Below the pieces are notes generated by a model. That model had not been told where the DNA came from. It searched no databases and was given only the letters and a program-made list of their open reading frames with translations. From positions 124,632-188,631 of the forward strand of contig JAGQDJ010000044.1 in assembly GCA_022885665.1 (NCBI GenBank): 64,000 bases of DNA, written 5' to 3'. Positions within the stretch are counted from its first letter, which is position 1. Every line of letters begins with the position of its first letter. Positions 11,863-24,400 of this stretch are shown one piece after another. Position numbers and translations under genes: made by a program. Source of the stretch: Triops longicaudatus. Lineage: Eukaryota; Arthropoda; Branchiopoda; Notostraca; Triopsidae.

Positions 11863-14800
11863 AGTCGTAGAACAGATAAAGTGCCCGAGCATGTGGATAA
11901 GGTCCAAAATCTCGGCGGTGGCGGCAGTCGCTGTCCTGCAGCAGCACGCCAGCAGCTTCAATTAGATAGGATTCGGACTTGTGATTCCACGTGCCGACTT
12001 CCAAGATAATCTTCTTTTCTCCTGTCAAAAGTCAGCTCTACTGCTGTTGTTGATGCACCAAACCTGTTCGCGAGCTTTCTGAGCTAATTGAATGCTTTTA
12101 AGGCATCAAAAATATATAAATAAAAAAATTTTCGTGACCCCCCTTCGACTTAAGAACAGAGGCGAGGTTTCTGTATCATATCTTCTTCCTTGAAGATTTA
12201 GGTGAACGTCAATTTACCCCAGAAGCGTGACGTCTTGCGCAACCGTTTCTCATTTCACCGTGCTGTCACTACATGCTCCATTTTATGGCCCCTTAGGAAC
12301 CTTATGTAAATGTCAGTTTGAAAGTTGAGAGCGAATAGAAAACTTTTGTTTAGTAAAAATTCTCAATGAGAAACTTATTCTGATACGGTGAGTTTTTTGG
12401 GCAGTATGTTGACCAATTTCCATCCTTACGCACTAGTTCTATTTTAAGAGTGATGGCGATTATAGATGTTTTCCCCAAACTCGGGCCATGATTCAACATT
12501 TTGACAAGATTTAACGATGTAAGTTGCTACTACAAAGATAAGACTCTTTGAAACCTACTGAGGTCACTAAGAACGAGCTACTACACCACGCCTAATATTA
12601 CACGTGGCCAGCATTTGGTGTGTTTTCCATAAAGGAACAAATGCTTTACAAAGTCGAGCAAGGAGCTTGATAGACCAATATAAGGGCGGAAGCTTTCGGA
12701 GGTGACGTGTTAATTTCGGGCGGGATTTCCACAAATGCCAGGTTTCGATGAAACGCTGATGAGAAGATAAGCCCGTAAGCCCGTTCCTATTGTTAGAGCC
12801 GATTCAAACTGGCAGTGTCGTTTCTGTCAAGTTTATGACTACAGACCCATAACCGCCTATTATCAAAGCGAGTAAGGAAAACAGGACAAGTTTTGCTTTG
12901 CTAATTTACATATGCGGACGATAGCTATTTTCTGTAACCTCAGATTAACTTTCGCGGTCATTCACTAAATTAATGACTAGGTACACATTTATGGGTCTTA
13001 CTATTTTTTTCTGAGACACGCATGCGCCACACTCATTTTTAAGTGACTGCCCCTTCTTGCAAATTCTGCATGGAGATTAATAGGTGTTCGTTTTCTACTA
13101 CCCTACGATAGTACATTTTCCGAGCGTTTCTCTTACACCGCTTAATTAGTATAATAGCAGGATTGCTTTTATCAACTGCAAAAGTACGGCAGCCGTTTTT
13201 GTGTCTGATCTCTCCCGAATTACTCTCCTTGGAATAGAACGTATATCCTTGTGGTGTTTAAATCCAAGCTAAGATGTAATACTGATAGGAATTATGGTAA
13301 AATGTTAGCAAAAACTTATTTCATCCTTTGGAAGGAGCAAAAGCTTTTTTAGTGTTTTTTTTTTGCTTTCTTCGGGGTATAGAATTACAACGAATATGTT
13401 GACTGCGTTTAATCGAAAAGCATACACTCGCTGAGTTTTTCTTTACCTGTCGACGGTGTAATTCTTCCGCAGCATTTGTTTTGATGGCTGAGCTCGTAGG
13501 CTGACAATAGTGTGTTTGAAGTGATGGATGTGCTCAGCTGGACCTAAGGATTGCCCAGTTGTAATCTACTCTCGGCAGCAAAGTCTGAATGAGCGATACA
13601 CGAAAAGCGCACGTGGGCTTGTACGGTTTATCTTTGTTTCCGGAAACCGGATTTGAAACTGGGTCCCAACAGTACACCATTGTCGTTATGAATGACGAAA
13701 ACAGGTAACAATGAAAAAGAGATTGCGTCGTGAATTTAGTGCTATTTTCGATAGGTTATGCCCAGCGATAGGTTTGGTGTCTTGCTTTCGGCTTCGTCAT
13801 TAGGTGATAATTAGTTCTTCACACTCCATTCCGTTTCCGTGACGAAGCAGGAATGTTAAGGACCCCCTGTTGGCCTACTGAGTTTCTCATGACGTCAGTA
13901 GCAAACAAGTATTGATGACACTAAAAAATAAGGTAATCTAGTATTTTTTACTTTTTAGTTTGGTCTTAAAAGGATGAAACAAGAACTTTTCGAAGTTTGG
14001 TTGCAGAACTCAGACACGAACTCGGATGCGTAACTCGTAGACGGGTTGCATAAAAATTATGATGGACCGCACACTGCAAATATTGCATTTATTACTAACA
14101 TGCAAAGCTTACTGGGCACCGTAAGCTCATGATATATGGCAAATTGGATTCGACGTGAACCATTTCGAGACCAGATGAGAAATATTGCGTTACCAGAGCT
14201 CAAAGCTTGTTTTCATTTTCGGTGCGAAAGTAGAGTAGTATCAGGAGAGAATAATTTGCATAGTAAAGCCCAAGTCTTGCTTAAGACATTGTGCCATGTT
14301 ATTTGACTTGTTCCAGCGGTCACTGGAGGCCAACAAACTTCGCCTTGGTTACAAAAAATGAAGGTTTTCAAGAGTTATTTAAGCACTTAAAGCTACATAT
14401 AATGATGACAAAATTTCGTGTCAACTGAACTGAAAGTATAATATAACAAATCTTTTGAAATTCTGAAGGAAGGTCATTACGTGGAGTAATCCAAATCCAT
14501 ACTTTACGTAAGTAGTTAGCCAAAGAAACGGATCCTGCTAAATTCTTACAGTGCGCACATGTAGATTTCATTTCTATGTTAATGTGATAAAAATAAGCCT
14601 TACTACACGAAGCAAAATTCTTGTGCCAATTTAGAAAAAGCGGTCAAGAGAAGGTGAAATGAACTAAGCCACGCGAGCCTGATATAGGAACGGCTATCTT
14701 TCTTTCTTATATATGCTTCTATCTCTTAGAAAGTTTCCTCATCATTAGCACATCAGTTGACTAAACTTCTATTTTTTGTATACAGCGGAGCGTGATCCAA

Positions 14801-17800
14801 CCGTCAATTTAAGCTATACAAAAAATATACGGTACAATATTAAATAGCAGGTAAATGTTTTAATGATTACTCTGTCAGCCTTGCTGTCTTGTATTTACGT
14901 AAGCCTTTTCTCTCCCGCTCTGAAACAAAAAAGAAACATGGCTAATGTTACTTAAAAGAAACAATAAAACAAAAAACAGCAACGCAACGATTCCAAGTAT
15001 TCTTTCCTCACAATTTCGCTACTTTGCCTTAGGATCAATATATATCTTAGTTAGTTTCGAGTTTTTAGTTCACCCAGTTATATTTAAAAAAAAAAACTTC
15101 TTTATGGATATATAAAATTTGGAAAAAATTTATATTACGTTTTCTTCCCAGTACGCATTAATGAAAAACTGGGAAAACAATCTGCACTCGTTTTAACCTG
15201 TGCTTCCGTCTTGTGCATTATACGGGTAAGCTTGCAGCAGACCTTATATTTCGGAAAAGCTTATGTAATTTACCAGAAAAAAAGTATAGAATTACGTACT
15301 GGTTCGCGATAATCCTTTGAAAAGCTTACTTGTCAGAGCAGGAAGCTGATTTCGAAATTGCACCGTAGGAATCCACGAACGTACTACTCAGCAAATTAAA
15401 TCTACTTCAAAAAAGGGATAATATAAACTAAGAATATTTTCTTTCTGTAATACTGTATGTACTGAAATATACAATACTTTCAAGGTACAATTCACTAGTT
15501 GGTGAGCTTCTTAGATGCGTGGGAAACACTCGCCATTATTTTGGATGAAAAGCTTTTTTCCTACCGATGTCAAATTCCAATGTTCCCAATGGTACCACAT
15601 GGAGAAATCGACAAAGGAATGAATAGCGGAGCCCATTGTTGTAAGCGGAACCGTATGGCATTCTTTAGGATGTGCACTGTGTATTCTTTGGTTGCCACAG
15701 TCGCATTTGCGTGCAATCCCGACAGACAGTGGTGTACATAATAATGGACCTTCGTAAGTAAGCGAAAGAGGGGTTAGTATTGAACTGCAGTGTCATCGTA
15801 AAGTGGCAAAGGATGCTGCAGTTATGAAAAGGCTATTACCGTCGTCCTGTACAAGGAACAAACGCGGACTTAACAGAACAGCAAGCCGTGAAGTGTTTCC
15901 CTCGTTTATGTACTACTTCATAATAGAATTGGAATTCTGAGATTTTTAGAGAATATTCTTCTGAGTTTTGGATGAAATTGTTTCACATAAAAAGATGGAG
16001 TTTCACTTCATCTCTAAATAGCGTATATTATTGTTGGTGCATTCGTCTTTTCATCTGTGCCTTACCTGTATCCGTGTATTGCTGCTTTGAACAAGCTATG
16101 AAACCTCCGGGATCCGGTTGGGCAGACTTGGGAGGAGGAAAATTGTTTTGCATTGCTTAGTCACCTGTGTCTCCAAGAAGCATTGAAAAGTCTGCGGAAT
16201 ATATTAATGGGGGAGTCTCCAAGGAGGTCCTAAGGTTCACTGACAAACGGGCCGGCCCCTTTCTAATGCTGGTACTTCTCATTTTGGGATACTTTGTTGT
16301 TTGGTAAAGCCCTTCTTGTCCCCGTTTTAATGTAATCTTGGTGCCGGATGGCGCATACGAATGACTGCCTAATTGCAGACAGCGAGAAACTTTTCTGGAC
16401 GATGAATTTGCAGGCCAGTCTCTCGTGCTGTCACGAGGAATAGTATGCGGCAGACATAACAAGCCATCCCATATATATCTAAACGGGCTACAATAATTTT
16501 TCTTTACCTACCATAAGGTGTCGCATACAAATAGATTTATCTTGCACAATTATATCGCTTGTGTTACCAGCTAGAAGGACGGCTTGTATTCCTTTTCCTG
16601 CAGCTAAAGTAGTTTACCAGGAATTTTTATGTAATGCTTTGCAATAAGGTATACGAACACAAGACCCAGATAGCGATGAAAACAAAATTGGTCACTTAAA
16701 AATGGCTAATAAACATTACGACCACCTTTTCTTACACTGGATATTGCGCGCATATGTTCTTTGCAACGTTGTAAAGAAACTTATACCAGACAAACTTGTG
16801 AGCGAAATTGACCAACACATGTATTGCTATGTACTTCTTTGCAGCTTCCGTATAGAATTTAAATTTTACTGGGGCACTATAAAGCTTTACCAGAGCTTTA
16901 ACTTAGTTAAATGGCTTCTCAAGAACAAGCTGACGGGAAAGCATTAATTCCGGGCGTTATGGCAAGTCAGTTGACAACCTGCCACCCACATGGTTCGCTT
17001 ATGAACGTGACCTTTGCGAATTGCGGTGTTACATGGACTCAATATATAACTCACCCATAACACAAATGCGAATTGCATCAGAGGATTCTGTTAGTGAAAA
17101 ACCGTTCTCTACAATGCATCTTGAAAGACATGCAAATTCGACGGGTTATTTCATAAGTCGGAAGCGAATTACTATATTGAAGTAGTTTTATTGCCACTGT
17201 CTGTTTCTCGAAGACATCAATGAGTAAGAAAGTTCAAACAACCTTGAGTAGTTAATTTTGACAAATGCCTGCAAGGAATTTTTTTCGAAAAACAGTAATT
17301 GGAATTGGGTTGAATGGAATATTAGTAATATTTTATCTTATAATACTTGCTAACATGTAGAAAAAATTGACTAATTAATGCGAAGCACAATATTTAACTG
17401 GCTTCAATTAGTTATCACTTTTTATTAATAATTTGAAGTCGCTAAGAGAACTTTTTGAATCTCAATAAAAAGCTTTAAAATGAAATGAGCCCACAATTTC
17501 AAATATCATTCAACAGTTTTAATAAATGGTATTGAAATGGTGAATAAAACTGACCTATCGGTGTATGATCATTGAAGTTTTGACCGTGGTGAATCGTACT
17601 GGTTTTAATTGTAAAAAATTGAGACGCGGTTAGTTATAACACTTTCTTTTGTCTTTCCACTAATTTGGGTTTCGAAGCATGCCACTAGCATGCGCGTTTA
17701 AGTCCTTTGACTCTTGGCGCTGTGTCATTCGCTAAAATAAAAGAAACGATGAGACGTCTTGTGCTGAGTAATAACTGACTATAATTATTATTTTCGTAAC

Positions 17801-18210
17801 TTTGAAGGTTTCTGGAACTTTAATGTCGAGGTACTTAGCTCTGTACCTAATTTGCAGCCTGTTTCATACCAAAGTTAAAAGAACGTCCGCTTTAAACAAC
17901 GCCGCGAAACATTTTTGCCAGCGGCAGTCTGAAGAACGGCAAAAAGATAAAATGTCGTACAGACGAAGGACGTCTGGCCTAAAAATATTAAGAAGATAAA
18001 ATGTGCTCAAAGAAAGAGATTTTTCGGGCCATAAAAGTGAGGAAAGAACTTTAGTGGGCCGCAAAGGTCTGACGCATAATTTGTCGTTTTCTATCCTACT
18101 TATTTTGTGGGTTTGCTACACTAGTTAGCAAAGCTTGCAAACAAAAGATTTATACAACTCTAGAATTTTGGGTATGAGAAGTACAGAGAAGCCATCCACC
18201 AGTGTGTGTC

Positions 18211-18240
18211 AAAAAAAAAAAAAAAAAAATAAAAAAAAAA
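18211..18240. repeat. A19-T-A10 run
   Basis: A long A tract interrupted by one T. It could be an old retroposon poly(A) tail, but no body or target duplication was recognised upstream. Confidence 0.9.
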
Positions 18241-19365
18241 CATGTAAGAACTCGTTCTGCCTTCCGAAACAGTTTCGGGATTCATTTATATGTAGGATTC
18301 ACGCAAGAAAAAAGGCGCCCAGAGAAACTTGTTCGCATAATGTAAACCTGGAAATATCCGAAATTTGGAAATCTCATTTCGTCGCGTAATTTTGACACGC
18401 ACACCTTTTTTGTACCGACACTGTTTGCGTTCCTGTCTAGAAAAAAAAATGGCTGCAGACTGCGTCAGACGTTCTAATGAGGATAATAACAGTTCACTCC
18501 GCTTGTTGTTTTACGCATACGCAAAGAAAGCGAGACACATTCTAGAAAGAGGAGGAATATACTAGCTAAAAGCTGGGGAGAACGACCTGTCAGTGGGTGT
18601 ATTTTATTTATTTACTGTGTTAAGGTAATCGTCCCGACCTGCAATTTATTCTTGTTCTAGATTTTCAATATTAACCACTTATGGAGGAACAGTTTCAGCT
18701 TTAACTATATGCTTCGCTCCTCTGTGTAATAGAGCATGCTCTGTGATAAATGAGATGACTTCATTAAGATTGGGGATGTTGTGTATACTTGCGCTTGGTA
18801 AACCTGGTGCATGTCAAGCAAAAAGGCTTGCCATAGTAGCGGCATACCCACTTGGACATCCGAGATTATAATTAAAGTGTCCATTGACTCAATAATAGTA
18901 GTGCATGCATACACCAAGATTAAAGTTTGTCTAGTCCAGCCAACTAATTTATGGCTAGCAGAACGATTCAGCGCAACAAGTACACTTACGCACACACCAT
19001 GCGCAGCGTTAAATATGCGGCCTATATGTGAAGATAATGTTCCCGTAAACTTCCATTAATTGCTTTGAGCGTGGCCAAACACTTCTTGGCTGTGTGATTC
19101 TAGAAGTAGAGTGTGTGCTAATATGCGGTCTGGAGGACTGATTTACTGAGTACAGTAGGTAAAACTCAAGAAAGCACCAATGGCGTTGCGAGCCAAATGC
19201 AATATGAAGACAAAAGCTTACAGAAATAGTTTCTTGGATTTATGTAGGTATATGAGACGTTGCTTTTTCCTTTTCTAATGGACGCCGTTTCTCACTACAG
19301 CCGCAGACTTAAAATCAGCCCTGCCCTGCTTGCAAATCATAAAGCTTTCTTTTCGCCAGTGTTTA

Positions 19366-19400
19366 TTTTTTTTTTAAAAAAAAAAAAATAAAATAAAAAA
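19366..19400. repeat. T10/A13 palindromic AT run
   Basis: Ten T are followed directly by thirteen A and then A-rich sequence with two single T. The T/A junction can form a hairpin. No further element structure is visible. Confidence 0.9.
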
Positions 19401-20981
19401 GATAAGGAAAGAACGCGACATTCATGTCTTGGGTTACAGAGGTCTATTCAAGTCTTCTCTTCCTTTTCATCTTCATTTTAAATATTTCTGCTTTTTTGCT
19501 TTCTTGCTTTCATGTAGCCTATATGCTCAACCCAGCATTTCCTTTTCATATAATATTTACATATAATATCTTTAACGTCTTTCATACCTATCATATCTTT
19601 TCTACTCTAGAAGAAGAAAAAAATTTTACGGTAGCTGTAGCCCGCCATTTTTTCAAAGCATTTTTTCTAACTTACGGGTACGACGCTAACTGTGAACCAG
19701 TCTATTTGCGAATGCGCCCCTGCTCGCAATAATGAAGGCAAACGGCGTAATGCTCCCTTTTTCTAAACGTGTGTGTGACATGCGCAAATATTCGTGTTCT
19801 TGTCTTCCCATAAACGTTGCAGTGTTTTTGTGCATATAAGAAATTATTTCCTCATTAAAGGTAAGCAACAATAAGTCTTAATTTCAGTTAACTTGGTTGA
19901 CGTTTGTCAATTTACTTTGCAGTGTTGTAATTGGAATGAGTTGAGAGGCAAAAAGCGTGTGAGAAATTTAAACTCTTTCGAGTTCATTATAGCCACAAGG
20001 AGTTTGGATTTCTAGCCGATGGTGAATGGAACTTCGACGTTTCTGAGATACACCTGGGGAGCGTTGGTCGTGAGTTATTGTCGTCTAGCATAGGCAGCAT
20101 ACCGTCATGTTTTCTGAGATTACTTTGCGGTCAACTTTTATATTCCTAGATGACTACCGAAAACCATTTGGAAAACCTCTTGCGAAGCGCTTTGGGTCTG
20201 TTCGAAGGCTTACATGCGTGCGTGTGCGTGTACCGTGCTGGCTGTTTGGACCAGCTTACGCAAATAACAGGTCAGACGAGTGCATTATCGCGCAGAGAAC
20301 ATGGCACGATCCAAGTTGGGCTTGCCTAAATAGCCCTTAATTAGCGTCATTAACTTGCTGGTGTCTGTTGTCCAGTGCCTGCACCAAGCTACTTTGCAAG
20401 AAAACTTGTTGGAAGTCGTCAGTTACGACGGGCATGTATTGGATGATGAATATAGTTAAGGTGGTGTGCGCTGTTCCTATTGTTCCTTCTGTAAGCGACG
20501 TTACCGAAGCTGGATTTAAGTTCCGCAGTATCGGCCAAAAAGGCCTAACCGCCGAGATACACTGTCAGTTGAAATTTATTTGGCAAAAGAAAAAGCTTTG
20601 AAAGTCTTGGTTTCAAAAGTTGCCAATTAAAGGATCGATACCTGTAGCGGATTATAATTTTCCCCCCATAACAAGGTTAAAGGGATAATGGAAAGTAAGG
20701 ATTATTCAGCATCACTCTTGTGGTGTGTTTCTACCTGACCGTTAGGAAGTCAAGGATTCTTCCTTAGCATGCCCCACATCATGGCTGACACTATTCAAGC
20801 TTTTCCCATTTAGTCACCACATGAACTTCGACCTTTTAGCATTCACGCTTTTGTTAGCCAGGAAATGCTTTGTAATTTCCCAATTAGATGAAGTTGAGGA
20901 AGTTTCGTGTGATGCGATAATAATGTGTGTAGCAGAATAAAAGTTTTAATAGAAATTCCAACACCTTGAATCCTGCAACAG

Positions 20982-21426
20982 AGGGACACGTCACTTCGTA
21001 CCATCTCGTTTCGTACCAGAGTGCAATTCGTACCCTTTCCACTTCGCACTAAACTCTTTATCCATAGCTGTGACCAAGCTGCGCACAGAAAAATCCCGAG
21101 CCTTGGTTTGCAAGTCCCTTACAGGAGTACACAGATACACATATATTGCAATGGTATTGCCTGTGCCAAAGATGCTTTGGTTCACAAATACGAAATTTCA
21201 TAGGCGGGTATTAGCTCGGGAGTTTTGCGGAACGACGAGAATTTGATTTAAATACCGCTGATTCAAAGGAAAAAGTATGCGGATATCAATGTAAACCTAC
21301 AATCTATCTTGAAAAAGTGTGTTTAGTTTTACAATCTTTATTAATCTTAGATTTATCGTTAATGTTGAACTTGGTACGAAGTGAAAATGGTACGCAATGC
21401 ACTTGGTACGAAGTAACCCGTACCCC
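20982..21426. mobile_element. Non-autonomous DNA transposon relic (inverted-repeat MITE)
   Basis: Long imperfect terminal inverted repeats lie at about 20982-21055 and 21370-21426. The left end reads AGGGACACGTCACTTCGTACCA. The right end, reverse-complemented, reads GGGGTACGGGTTACTTCGTACC and continues with AAGTGCATTGCGTACC, matching GAGTGCAATTCGTACC in the left arm. The arms also contain internal repeats of TTCGTACC. The flanks read TGCAACAG on the left and TACAACAG on the right, an 8-bp target-site duplication with one mismatch, as made by hAT-family transposases; a 6-bp CAACAG reading is also possible. About 320 bp of unrelated interior has no transposase frame, so it would have moved using enzymes made elsewhere. 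The inverted repeats are clear; the superfamily is inferred. Confidence 0.7.
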
Positions 21427-24400
21427 TACAACAGGTCCACCGCACTACCAGATTCGAAATGTTTCTCGGAAAAAAGGCTGACTAGCACTTTGAGCTCTTA
21501 AAAAAATGCCTTCTAAATGAAAATCTCCTTTTTTGATAGGTTTATCGGATAACTTTTGTTTTTGAATGAGAACATGCTCGTGTACTTTTCTTGTCTGAGC
21601 AAAAATATTTAACACATTTTATTTTCTGAAGGTATCGTCCACCTCCAAGCGAAGTTGTTAATGAGTCTGTAAAGTAACACGAACTTCGCGTAATTTATGG
21701 CGGGGCAACCAAACTTTCCCGGGGAAATCTGCTGTGGGTTGGTGAGCTACACACTCGTGGAATCCCGATGTAGGTCTTGTTTGGTATGCACGACGTAGGC
21801 TTGTACTTTGGGTTCTTCTTGACGACCGTGAAATTTGGTCAACCCTAATTAAGGCTAATTGACACAATAGACCTTAGATTTCATGCTTGGTTGGCGTTAA
21901 CGGTGGGCTGGCTGCAAATGCGCTGTGGTCACTTGCGCGCTGCCTTCCACAACTCTTGTATGCAAGCGGCACTCTTGCGCGTTGAAGCGCGACGTAATGA
22001 ACAGAAACAACTAAGTCTTTTCCATCAGGTCAGGCTTCCGCAGTCCAAGTGCACGTCGAGGAAACTCGGGAGCCGACTGGGTCTTTTTCTTCCTGTGAAT
22101 AAATAAGGCTTTTCAACATAATGCAAAGTCAAAGGGACTTGCGCGGGTTTTTCTCCAGAGTGTGGCCGACGCTTCGCGGTCGACTGCGCACGCAACTAAC
22201 CGTAACACGTAATGCCGTGTTAGCTGAGCAAACTATCCTTCATCACCCTCCGGTACGCGTCACCTTTTTTTAACTGTCGGGCTGTAATAGCGATTCCCGG
22301 ATAGTTATTGGACGATCCATTCAAGACTAATTTAAAACCACTTTCTATGGTAATGCAGCGTTCATAATCACTGCTGTTAAGCTACAAAAAAGGAAGAAGT
22401 GTTAATGTTACTTAAATAGGTGTATCCTTCATTTTAATTGAATTGCCATTCGGATTAGCACAAAACAATTTCCCTTTTTATGTCAGCTTTTTTCAATGGC
22501 TCCTACAGCGCGGCCTTCCTTGTTGACTCTTCTTCGCCATATATGGAACCACACGTGGCAAAAAGGTTCTCTGGTCAACACGCTCAATCCAGAAATGCAT
22601 TTTGCCCGTATAAATCGACCTTGTTGAGCCTATTTTTAGTACGCGTTTTTCTTTTAGCTTCGATCCGCTACCACAGAGACCTAATTATCAATATATCCGG
22701 CAAAAGATAAGTTGTCGCTGTTTCTCAAACAAGTTTCTTATCTTGGTACAACAATAGCCCATAAGTTCATTGTAAACTCGTGTTCACAGGGTTACAATGC
22801 TTTTTTTCATTAAGTGGAGGATGATGAGCTAACAAGCGAGCACGCATAAAAAAAATTTTGAGGGCAGCCAAAAGATCGTTTATTTGGAGAAGCATGCATT
22901 GTACGTCCTCAGAGATCGTGAAGGTGGTAAAGATGTTGTGCTGCGCTTTTATTTAGAGTTGTTTAAACGTAAAGAATTGGCGATGGTGCGAGCTGATAGC
23001 TCATTTTCTTGGGGATTGTTGATAGTCATTTGGAGGGGAAGATGTGTATAGCACACTAGAAAACAGGTAACCCGAGAGGAAAAAGGCGCAAGAGACTTTT
23101 GAGTTTTGTTCTATTATCTGGTATAATCTATGACGCGATTAAGCAGCATATCATATTTGGTGTATGGCATGCACTATAGCCATGTCTAGACGAAAGACAG
23201 TGAGGTTATTTATGGAGGCGGGGACTACAAGTTCTCCGAACAATTGAACCTACGGTCATTCTTACATGGTTTTATGGACGCACCAGAGAACAGAATCCCT
23301 TGCTTTCTTACATAGGCGCTTTTTATGTAGTTAAAAGGGTATGATGAGGTCACCAAGTTATTACGGAGTAGTTGTTGCGAGAGTTGTAAACGGAGGAATT
23401 TTACTAAGGGAGGGGTGATGCTTTTCATTGTAAACGGAATATTAAGACCCTGTCGAAGTTCTCGCAGAGAAAGTGGAATCTTCAGTTTGTTTAAATTTTC
23501 TAATGGTTTGAAAAAATTACCCTAAGCAACGTGCTGAACCTCTTGCTGACACGCGTTTCGTAAGGCTGGCATTTAATCATAGCTTGATTAGTGTATAAAA
23601 ATTTCGTGCATTATTATTCGTTACCGTTGACCGTCATTTAGTCTTCTGAAAAAATGACAAAATCCTCCTCTTCGGCACTTTCCGTACCCTTAGGTAGTTA
23701 GTCTTGGCTACTTAAGATAGCAGTTGATGTATTGTACAATGTAAGCTTCCATTACAGTTTTCAACAGAAGACTGTTTTCGACTTTCCATTTTTATTAATT
23801 TTTTGTCGTCAACTTTTAGATTACGCCAAAGTTCAAGACTTTGGGTGTGCTTCTTATACCATCACACTGTCATGATAATGAGCTATGAAGCTTGGCTAAT
23901 GCTGCTAGATTAAAAATCTCTCCATTCCGGGTCTGCAATTTGTTGACGGTCTTTCTTTGCCAGCACATACTGCAGTGTCTCAGCTGTGAGTAATAAGATT
24001 CTGGTTAAAAACAAAAAATCGTTAGAACCCTGGAAAGCTATCTCGGCATTTTGGGCTAAAGGGGGATCCTTGCGGACCCTTACGGAGGGGGTATATTAAC
24101 TTAGGTGGGTGCTGTTTCTTTGCTGTAATGGATAGTCTCAGCTTTGTTTGCATATTTCCGAGTGGGGGGAATCTTTCGCATTCAAATAGGGCGGGGTCTA
24201 CTGCTACTAGGGCCCCCTGCTGATACAAGGTTCATCCCGACACACCCTTACAACTTGCGCGAGTCTATTGCAAGCGAGAATGTTTCCAAATAATCTCAAC
24301 AATAAACATGCTGGGCATCATAAAACGGTGCTTTAGCCGTCTTTATGGTGTGTTGGCTCAAACAAGTTAACCATATTTAAGAAGCTCGAACTTTTAATTA

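Larger units (their letters stand above)
11043..20981. other. No supported gene
   Basis: No domain, convincing exon or RNA gene was recognised. The stretch holds a G14 run (11849-11862), a very AT-rich block around 14930-15480, an A19-T-A10 run (18211-18240) and a T10/A13 junction (19366-19400). Reading frames of 60-100 codons lack ATG starts, composition or motifs that would separate them from chance. Confidence 0.5.

Noticed and set aside
12800..12830. TGGCAGTG, the seed of miR-34
   Set aside because: The bases after the seed differ from miR-34 and no precursor hairpin is evident.
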